This document shows, in pieces, positions 56,201-64,000 of a DNA stretch of 64,000 bases. Within the stretch, counting starts at the first letter, position 1. Each line of letters begins with the position of its first letter. The stretch comes from Boswellia sacra. Its lineage: Eukaryota > Streptophyta > Magnoliopsida > Sapindales > Burseraceae. Under the pieces are notes generated by a model. That model ran no database searches, was not told the DNA's origin, and saw only the letters and a program-made list of their open reading frames with translations. The DNA is taken from contig SNVD02013637.1 of NCBI GenBank assembly GCA_013180625.2, positions 1 to 64,000 on the forward strand, written 5' to 3'. The translations under genes and the position numbers were made by a program.

Positions 56201-59200
56201 ACGGCGGGCGGCGGCGCCCCTTTATCTGAGCCGATCGATCGCCCGCAGCGATCAAAATGCACTCGGCCGCCCATTCATTGCGCAATCGGCTGGGCGCCCG
56301 CACGCCCAAGATCGGATTGCATTTGGCGAAATTAGAATCTCGGCGCCGAGTCGCGCCGGCCACGCGGGCTTATGGCGCCGACTTTGGCGGCCGCGGACGT
56401 GCCGGCGCGCGGGCGCAAGCGCGTAATGGATGAGCCGCGAGCCGTTGGCGCACAATGCGCGCGCCATTGGCGACGCGGGCGCAATTAATCAACGAGCGGG
56501 CGGGCGGGCGCGCGTCGGCGGCGGCGGCGGCGGCGGCCGAGTCTCAGCGAGCGCCGGCCCAGCGCCGCCAGTGCGATGGCTCACCTGTGGTGCGACTCTC
56601 GGCTGGCTTCGATTTCGGCGGGCGCCGCCTCCAGTTTCGCCTCGAGACGATCGGCGAGCGGCTCATCTGCGACTTCTCGCCCACACGCCACAAGTGCGCG
56701 CGCGCTCGCCGCCGCCGCCGCCGCTGGCCAAATGGCCGATTGTTCGAGTCGCGATGATGAATCGGCTCGGCGGCGCGTTAATTGTTCGCCGCGTGGGCTC
56801 GGCCGCGGCCTGGCTATTCATCGACTCGGCGCGGCGGCTTCAAAATCGAGCCGCGCGCCGGCTGCCAATGAGCTCGGCGGCGGCCGAGTCGAGCGGGCGG
56901 CCGGGCGACAAAGTAATGGCGTCGGGCCAACTGCTGGCGACTCCCCGGCGGCGGCGGCGGCGGCGGCGCGCAAACTCGCGCCCCCAACGAGCGCCGCCCG
57001 TCAGCCTCGGCCGCTGAAACAATGATGATGAATCGACTGGGGCGGCCTTCTGTCGTGCGCACGGCCGCCACGGCCGGAAGTGCGGCCTCGTGCAACCCTT
57101 TGGGCGTTTTTTGGCGCCCTTTTCGGCGGCGCGCCTTTGTTGTGTGTGTGTGTGTGCGGGTGAGGGGGGGGGGCACGCGAGCGCGCTCAATGTCTTGTGG
57201 GGTCGCGCGGCGTGACAAAGCGGCGGCGCAATGACAAAGAGAGAGAGAGAGACGGGGCGCCCGCCGTGTGGCTGCCGCCACCTGCGAGCATTTGATTCGG
57301 AGGCTCCCGCCAGACGGTCGAGAGCCGCCGTTTCGAAGGCGCCGTGTCGAGATTAGGTGGAGCAGATTATTCGGAGGCGCCGCCCCTCGACTGCTCGAAA
57401 CTTTTGAGGATTTCGCGGGTGCGCTCGACGGGGGCTCGGCGGCCAGAAGCAATAATCACGCGCCGCCGCTTGACCGCAGCGCCGCCCGCGGACACACTCG
57501 AGAGGCTCGGGCCGCACTTGCCCACATCATCGCTCATCTGGCGCGCGGCTAAATTATAATGTCGGCCGGCCAGCTAGTGCGTGAGCGTCGCGCAAGAGTG
57601 GCGGCCGTGTTTGTTGCGCAAGAGGGCCGCTTGTGTTTATTCAGACGAGCACGACGATGACGACGACCACGACGACGACGACCACGACGACGACGACGAT
57701 GACGACGACGACGACGTGCACGCGACTCGCGCCGCCACATTGCGAGTGTATTGGCGGAGGTCTCGGTGTGGCTTCGACGCGGCGGCGACCAGGCCGGCGA
57801 GCTCTTTCTCTCTCGTTCGCTCTCTATCTGGCGCTCGATTTGAATTTAAAGCGACCAAGACGAGGCGGCGAACGAGATCGGCGGCCGCGGCTTTGACGCG
57901 CGACTGTCAACGCGCGCCCGTCGCGCCGGCCGAGGCAATAAACTCGCCGCCGGCCTTCCAGTTCGAGTCGGCCGCTCGCTTGCCAGTCGTTCAGTCACTT
58001 AGTTGGCGCTCAGCATAGTGATGATGGCGACACGCGGCCGGCACGCGAATGCAAATGTTTTCGCCGCCGTCGAGCGCATTAGTCGTCGTCGTCGTCGACA
58101 TTTGGCTTGCAAAGGCCGCCGACGACGAGGACGACGCGAGCGCGCACAAAAAGTTGGCACGCCGAGCGCTCGATTGATAGTTTACGAGCGAGCTGACCGC
58201 GCCTGTGGAGCGCCCGACGCGCGATCCGCTCGGCTTCGAGGCGCACGGGCGCGCCATTAGCGCCGCTCGCCGCTCGCCGCTCGCATTCGGTGGCGCCGCT
58301 CGTGTCAACATGTCCGAGTGGCGCGCGCCCGCCCACGCACGGCCGCGCCAGCGCCGCCGCCGCCCGCCGGCCAGGTGAGCACTGGCTGGCGGCCATTGTG
58401 CGCGGCGCCGGGCGCCCGCCGCTCGCGAGTGAGCGCCAACAAGTGCGAGCGAGTGCGCGCGAGCGCGAACAAGATTAATGGCGCTCGCGACCGGACACTT
58501 ACGACCACAACAATGCGCCGGCCCGATGCAAATTAGCGCATCGCGAAAAACTCTCGCCTCCGCTCGCTCGCTCGCCGGGCGCCATGAATGATCGGGGGCG
58601 TGGCGCGTCCGGTTTAGCGTGGCGCTCACCTGGCGCCGAGTGGGCGCGTTCTCACGGACGCGCTCGAGTGAGCGCGGCGATAAACAAACAGTCGCGCGAG
58701 AGGCGAGCAGGCGACTGGCCGCCCGGCGCCAGACAACAATTAAGCTGCTCGAGAGGCCCTCGACGAGCGCGCGTCCAAGACGTTTGAGACGAACACATTA
58801 GCGCGCGGTGGCCGAGTTGCGTGGCCGAGCTGTGCGCGCACACACAACAGGTGAGCCGGTCAGCGGGGCGCAGTTTCTCGCTCGAGCTCGCAGGTGTGGG
58901 TGTTGGCGGGCTTGTTTTTTGCAGCCCCACACTGTCGAGGTCGGTGTCTCTGGAGTTGCGCTCCAAGGCCGCGCGCAGTAATCCGGCTCCAAATGAGTGC
59001 CACTCTGGGACACGGTGCCGAGGCAGCATCGATTTATCAAAAAGGCGCCGGTGATTTACTGGCTCGTGCCAGACAGAGAGACGGGTCGCGAATTCAAATT
59101 AGCGACGGCGCTTAAAATTAAAATCATCTCCCCCGCCGCCGTCGCCGTCGCCGCCGCGACTGGCCTTTAATCTGCTCGTCAGCCTAATGACCAACGACGC

Positions 59201-59453
59201 GCTTGTGTTCGAGTATTAATTGAGTTCTCCGTGCGAGAGTCGCGCGCACTCGAGGGCACATTTGTCGCGCGCGATCGCGAGCCGGCCGGCCGGCACGATC
59301 ATTAATCAAGCAGCGGCGCGCCGCTGAGCTCGCGCGACCAGCGCGCCCACGACCCAATCGAACGGACATATGCACACAGACGCGGCACTCACCTAAATTG
59401 TGGAGCACTTGCACGAGCTGGAGGCTCAGCAGAAGCGCGAGCGCCGTCCTCAT
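47389..59453 (-). CDS. Two-Ig-domain cell-surface protein, five exons with a 9.6-kb first intron
   Basis: Assembled by hand. Exons: 59453-59393, 49829-49257, 48770-48702, 48574-47753, 47570-47389; every junction is GT-AG and phase 1, total 568 residues. Exon 1 encodes only a signal peptide (MRTALALLLSLQLVQVLHNL). Ig domain 1 has Cys122, Trp138 and Cys216 (ITFECLV, LIVKWHHDERMEPIYQWIP, ELGGKYTCSAISS). Domain 2 has Cys360 and Cys485 (GLKLVCDIDQVFPVPEVSIY and EIYFECLIAL), with a long Gln/His run inserted between them. A Gln run also precedes domain 1. The last exon gives a hydrophobic segment (LTLVSCQLAALLVALAT) and RRR, fitting a single membrane span or anchor signal. The KW...PIYQWIP wording recalls an uncharacterised arthropod Ig family. 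A role in cell adhesion or neural recognition is inference. An in-frame ATG at 49887 would make a form without signal peptide. Confidence 0.8.
48598..48627. repeat. Five tandem CAGGTG E-boxes in a short intron
   Basis: Five uninterrupted CAGGTG hexamers (CACCTG on the coding strand) occupy the 127-nt intron between exons 3 and 4 of the Ig gene, just before the acceptor. CAGGTG is a Snail/ZEB-type E-box. The run also supplies the C-rich tract before the acceptor. Confidence 0.7.
53222..53252. repeat. (GAC)n trinucleotide run
   Basis: About ten GAC units in the large Ig-gene intron. Confidence 0.8.
55228..55255. repeat. (GAC)n trinucleotide run
   Basis: About nine GAC units, followed shortly by a further ACGACGACGACG block. 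Confidence 0.8.
57640..57717. repeat. Long (GAC)n/(CAC) trinucleotide tract
   Basis: Almost 80 bp of GAC with occasional CAC/GAT variants, the longest trinucleotide tract in the window's non-coding DNA. Confidence 0.8.
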
Positions 59454-62400
59454 CTTGCGAGCGCCACTCTGGCCCTGGATGTGATTGTTCTTCCCTCTGC
59501 TCTTGCGCTTGCGCTTGCTCTTGCTCGTCTTCGAGATCACAGAATTCGTCGTTCTCGCCGTCGACCTCATTGGCTTCGGCGCTCCACTGCCACGGCCGCA
59601 CGTCCAGCGCGCGCTCACGTCCACCTGGTCGAGGTGGTCGCTCGACGACATCGGTGGCGCCACTCGATTTGCTCGCCTCCTGCGCAGCTCGCGCGCCACT
59701 CGGTCTCACCTGGCGCGCTCGGCCTGGCCAGTGGCCGCACACATCAATTGGCTGCCGAACGGCGCGCCGCCCACGAGCTAATTGAGTCGTCGCGCGAATG
59801 TAAATCAGCTCGGCTGGCTTGCAATCTTGACGCTGTCGATGAGCTCGATCGGCGTGCGCGCGGGCCGACTTTTAATCGCGGGCTCGCGCTTGACAGCTGC
59901 AGCCGCGGCCGAACGCACACAGAGCGAGCGAGCGAGCGAGCGAGCGGGCGATGCTTTCACACGGAGAACACACACTGACACAAGCTGCTCGCAAACAACC
60001 ACCCACACTGGACGACAAAACGTATTGACCTCCGCGCGCGTCGAGTTGCCAGTGATAAATGATGGCCGCCCCGGCTCGCGCGCCGCCAGGCGCCGGCGGC
60101 GGACGAGTTGCGCAACGCGTCCGTGCGACGCGCGCATGCGCCCACTCGCGGCGCCCCGAACGCCATCTGGCGGCTCGCCATGAGCGCGCCGGAAGCGCGC
60201 CGACGTCGCCGAGCCGAGAGCTCACGGGCGGCATTTCCACCAGTGGCAACACTTCCGATTGCGCTCTCGCAGATACCTGGCGGCGCTCTGGCCAATATTG
60301 ACCCGCATCATCGGGCGGCCGCTCGTCTTCCGGTCAAGTGAATCGCGTCGGGCGGCGAGCAAACAGAGGGCCGGGCAAACAGATGGGCGCCGAGCTCGGG
60401 CGGCGCTCTTTTTGGTGGCGGCCAACAAATCAGTGCCGATTTGTTTGTTTGTCGGCGCGCCGACTCGCTAAAACAACACACACAGTCGCTCACTCGCACT
60501 GGGCCCGCCCACTCGGGCCCTCTGATTGGCCCAGGCCCAGGCCGGAAGTGCCTCGGGGCGCGTGTGCGCACGTCAATCATGCGCTCGCCGGCGCGCACGG
60601 CGGCGCACAAAACGCATTAGATTTGCGAGTTTATTTCAATAATGTCCGCGCGCGCGAGAGATTCGAGCGGCCCACTGGCCAGCCGCCGGTCGAGCGGCCG
60701 ACTGAGTCCGACTCTCGCCCACTCGCCGACTTTACAGCGCCCGCGCTCGCGTCAGTTGCGCAACTGGCGCGTGTCAATCAGCGCGCGCACGCGTCCGCTG
60801 GGACACGTCGACGTGTCTGGCGCGCGCCGCCGACTCACAAGCGGCACGAGCGGCGGCGACGACGACGGCGACGGCGGCCGATGGGCGCGAACGCGTCACG
60901 AGCGGCCGCTGAGAATGGCCGCCGCGGATTGTGACGATCTGCTGGGCGACGATTTGCGACTCGCCGTCTGTGCGCCTAACAAGCGGGCGCCCGCTGGGCA
61001 CCGGCGGACTCACGCGAGCGCGCCGCTGCCGCTCATTAGTTTCATTATATCTGAGTCGACTTTATTGCGGCCTCGGATTGTTTCAATCGCCGCCCTCGCG
61101 CTCCTCCTGCTCCTTCTCGTGCTCGTGATCGTCGTCGTCGTCCTCGTCGTCGTCGATTCAGTGACTCACTCGACGGCACTGGCGCCCCAACTCCGTCGTC
61201 TTCAATCGCGTGCCGCCCACTTGTTTCCATGGCACCGCCGGAAGCGACGTCGATCCGGGCGGGCGGCGCACGAGTTGCGTCTGCAACTGTGCGGGGGCGG
61301 CCGGCCGCTGGGAGGCGCAGAAGTGGAGAAAAAATCAATCGCCAATCAATGGGAGTCTCGCTCGAGGGGCCACTTGTGTGTGTGTGTCAGTGAGCGCGCG
61401 CGGCGCTCTCGTCAATCAGATTCCAGCCAGTCGACGTGAGTCGCGCGCCCGCCGTCGCCGCTGTGCCGGTCGCTTGATTAGCCGCGCGCTTAATGAAGTT
61501 GGCCGCAACTGAGCGCTGAGTTATGCTAATACCCGCTAATGGGCGGCCATAAATTTAATGAAATGCCGTCAGCATCGAGATCGACACACACACACACACA
61601 AAGACAAACAAAGACACACTCGGACGGACTCGCTTTTGGTGCCGATGCCGTGGCGGCCCGACGCAGACACGCATATGAGAGTACAAAACAACGGCCACAA
61701 CGTTTTATTCACGCCACTGCCGCGCGCGCGCGACACAGAGCTTGACAATTCCCAGCTGATCGATAACGAGACGACACACGAAAGAGGTCGCCAGCCCACT
61801 GGTTGCCGGTCCACGAATGCACAATTCCTCTCGGACTCTCGACGTACTCGACCTCTCGAGCTCGCGACAGCCTCGCCCCCGTCAATGTTCCCTCGACGCC
61901 TCTTCTCCTCTCTCGCTCTCTCTCTCTCTCTCACTCTCTCTCTCACTCTCTAGCGACTTCCATCCACTTCGGAGCTCCGATCGAACGGCGAGTTCCGAGC
62001 ATGCTGGCCGCCGAGTCAAAGCCCTGTTGTGCGCAATATTCAGCCCGGCCGGCGCAAACAAAAGACATGCGGGCGAGCCATGTTAATGAGTGCGAAGGCG
62101 AGCGCGTGGGCGGAAGCGGAAGTGGAAGCGGGCGAACTGGCGACACGTAAGGCAGCGCGCGTGCCTCTGAAGTGGTCCCCGCCAGTGGGGCAGGGATATT
62201 GTCAAAAATCGAACGGCGGACGACTTGGGCGTCACCAGATCGAATCGATTGTTTCCAATTCTCTGCCTCGCTCTCTCTCTCTCTCTGTAATGCGCGCGTC
62301 GTGCTCTACTCAGTCGGCCGCTCTCAGGGCGCCGGCACGACTGCTTCTGTGTGCTCGGATCCGATTTAAACCACTCGCGTGATTCGCACATAAATTACCC

Positions 62401-63419
62401 ACACTAACGAGAGCGCCAACTGAAGCCGGGCCAGAAAACTCAATCCAAGACACATGCACACCAGTCAGGCGCGAGCACACGCGCCCGCGCCCGTGCTGAC
62501 CAGCGCGAAGCGCTATAAATTTCTGAACAATTTCCTCCACACTCGAGCGGCCAGCGGTTGCGCGAGCAAACAAACAATGCCAGATTGCGCAACCGTTTCC
62601 GGCCTCAAGCTGGCGCGCACGCCCGCGCGTGCGCACGCGTAAAGTGAATTAAAATCACAAGTGACCGGTGGCTTTGTTTGGGCGGCCAGACTCTGGCCAC
62701 TTCCAGGCAAGCGCGACGTGGGGGCGCGAGGCTGTAAATTTGCGTCAAGTAGTTGAGAGGCCAACAGGCTGACGCTAAGCCGGGATGCCGCCTGCCTCAC
62801 ACAGCCCAGTCGCACTCTTTGTGTGCGTCCTCCCTGTGTGCTTGTGTGACATCCCAGAAAGCAATTAAAGTTAAGTGTGTTTAAAATTTCAACCCAGCGC
62901 GCGCCAACCGGTCGCGCCAAGGTGTGGATCTGGCAGACGCCGGCCGTTTGTCGGCGAGCCAGAGGCCATAAAGTCCCATAAATAACGTGCACGTTCTCTA
63001 GAACTCATGGCGCGGGCGCCTTTCTGACGAGAAGGCGACGATATGGCGCAACACGCGGCCTCTCTACCGTCCATTCATTTCTTTATTCCAACCAATTGCG
63101 TCGGCTTAATGACACACACACGCGCAGCACAATAAAGATCAAAGCCCGCGCAATCCAGTCGCGCTCTCTCATGTCCAATTTTATGGCCCGCGATGCTTCC
63201 GCCGGCGTTTCACAAGATAAAGTCTCATGACGACGCGCTAGGCGACAGCTCGAACGAACGCGCGTCGGCGCCATCGAGTTGGGCCGGCCATGGCAGTTTC
63301 GAGCAAACAGCGCAGGATCGCCCCTATGTCCAGATGGCCACCAATCCCTCTGATAAATTTTATGGCGCTTCAACTCATGGTCTCGGGCACCCTCATTATA
63401 AAGACTCACGCGCTGGAGG
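59454..63419. other. GC-rich upstream region of the Ig gene
   Basis: About 4 kb between the Ig-gene signal exon and the 3' end of the next minus-strand gene. It holds a CA microsatellite at about 61583-61602, CT (GAGA-type) runs at 61893-61950 and 62270-62287, and no convincing exon. It should contain the Ig-gene promoter and any upstream 5' UTR exons; no TATA box was identified. Confidence 0.4.
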
Positions 63420-64000
63420 CTAGTTGGCGGACATCGGTGGCTGTTGCGGTGGTGACATGGAGATTTGCTGGGTCGGTGATATGGGCGCCTGCTTAACCAT
63501 GGTTGCCTGTGGGTCCTGTAACAAATGTGATTCTTGAGCTGAAATAGATGCGGGTTCTTGAGTTTTTGGTGATGAGGGCGGCTTAATCGCCTCGCTATTG
63601 AGATGAGCGGTCTGATGATTGTTGGCGATCATGGTGTTAGGCGTAGTGGAGGGTTCAATTGATGAGACGACGGACGGCTGTTCCGGCGATGATACAAGAG
63701 ATTCCTCAATCGTTGACTCGTGCTTGAGAACAGGTGACATGGATGGGGGTTGAGTATCCGTCGTTGGTACTGAAGAATTGTTTGTGTTTGATTTGGTCAA
63801 TTCAGAGTGCATTGACAAAGCTTGGTCGGGATCTTGTGGATGCTGATTGGTTGGGCCGACGGATAAGAGGCTCGATGATAAGTCTAAATTCTGGATCGAG
63901 GGCGAGCACTGTGCAATCAACAAATCGTCCTCAGGTTGCTCGCTTGAGGCAGCCAAGGGCTGCTGCACGAGAGATGCCAAAGGTTGTTCTATCGGTGACA
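63420..64000 (-). CDS. 3' end of a Ser/Pro/Gln-rich protein gene (5' part outside window)
   Basis: The minus-strand frame is open from the right edge of the window to TAG at 63420. It has no in-frame ATG near the edge, so the start lies beyond it. The 190 or so visible residues are disordered, rich in Ser, Pro, Gln and Thr, and end with SPTQQISMSPPQQPPMSAN. Base composition is much less GC-rich than the preceding 20 kb, marking the return to ordinary coding sequence. Composition resembles transcriptional regulators or coactivators such as BICRA, but there is no recognisable domain, so no function is assigned. Confidence 0.6.
   Translation of the reverse strand, partial: SPIEQPLASLVQQPLAASSEQPEDDLLIAQCSPSIQNLDLSSSLLSVGPTNQHPQDPDQALSMHSELTKSNTNNSSVPTTDTQPPSMSPVLKHESTIEESLVSSPEQPSVVSSIEPSTTPNTMIANNHQTAHLNSEAIKPPSSPKTQEPASISAQESHLLQDPQATMVKQAPISPTQQISMSPPQQPPMSAN

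Larger units (their letters stand above)
49830..59392. other. First intron of the Ig gene (9.56 kb, GC- and CpG-rich)
   Basis: Bounded by a GTGAGT donor after 59393 and a CACACAG acceptor before 49829. No exon-like sequence was found inside; the many long frames on all strands result from CpG-rich composition with few stop codons. It contains (GAC)n runs at 53222-53252, 55228-55255 and about 57640-57717, GGC runs, and repeated CCGGAAGTG sites. AT-rich islets mostly read CAATTA/TAATTG/AATTAG. It is likely a regulatory intron. Confidence 0.55.

Noticed and set aside
50000..63400. Dozens of 60-280-codon frames on both strands
   Set aside because: They occur in all six frames, are Arg/Ala/Pro-rich from CpG-rich DNA, lack domains, and lie inside the Ig-gene intron or its upstream region.
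1..64000. CRISPR arrays, rRNA genes, prophage or bacterial operons
   Set aside because: No regularly spaced repeats, no rRNA-like sequence, and all recognised genes are metazoan with GT-AG introns.

Overview
The window is eukaryotic nuclear DNA from an animal, most likely an arthropod. It holds a muscle-type myosin regulatory light chain, a phenylalanine hydroxylase, an SLC49-family transporter, a BICRA/GLTSCR1 homologue, SAP130, CSDE1/Unr, SF3B4, an SCAF4/8-type CID-RRM protein and a two-Ig-domain membrane protein. GT-AG introns are rare and mostly short; many long genes (RRP5, PAH, IDH3G, PGS1, SCAF, FAM43) are uninterrupted, and neighbours are packed tail to tail or head to head. A streamlined, intron-poor lineage such as an eriophyoid-like mite would fit, but that placement is inference.

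Layout. 1-4240 (+): 3' part of a large, low-complexity Ser/Gln/Asp-rich protein gene. 4.3-11 kb: RRP5 (-), SAP130 (+), UTP23 (-), SLC49 transporter (-). 12-24 kb: PAH (+), FAM43 (-), an unknown two-exon small gene (+), FAM50A/XAP5 (+), a small mitochondrial-type membrane protein (-), SCAF4/8 (-), IDH3G (+). 24-31.6 kb: CSDE1 (-), then a 5.6-kb gene-free stretch with a GC-rich promoter block and a MITE-like inverted-repeat element. 31.6-41.7 kb: BICRA (+), SF3B4 (-), a 66-aa protein (+) just ahead of PGS1 (+), a PIP-box protein (-), MTCH-type carrier (+), a VWC-like type I membrane protein (-). 41.9-63.4 kb: a strongly GC- and CpG-rich block with only two genes, both on the minus strand: the myosin light chain and a five-exon Ig-superfamily gene that I assembled by hand and whose first intron is about 9.6 kb. 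63.4-64 kb: 3' end of another minus-strand gene.

Themes. Several conserved proteins are shortened relative to their families while keeping their functional ends (RRP5, CSDE1, SAP130, SF3B4). Genes are so close that poly(A) signals lie in coding sequence or are shared between converging genes, and one pair of stop codons overlaps. Functions are mainly housekeeping (rRNA processing: RRP5, UTP23; splicing and 3' processing: SF3B4, SCAF, FAM50A; chromatin: SAP130, BICRA; mitochondria: IDH3G, PGS1, MTCH), whereas the GC-rich block carries the tissue-type genes. Start codons were re-chosen at real ATGs, and joins were checked for GT-AG sites and reading phase by eye. No database search was possible.
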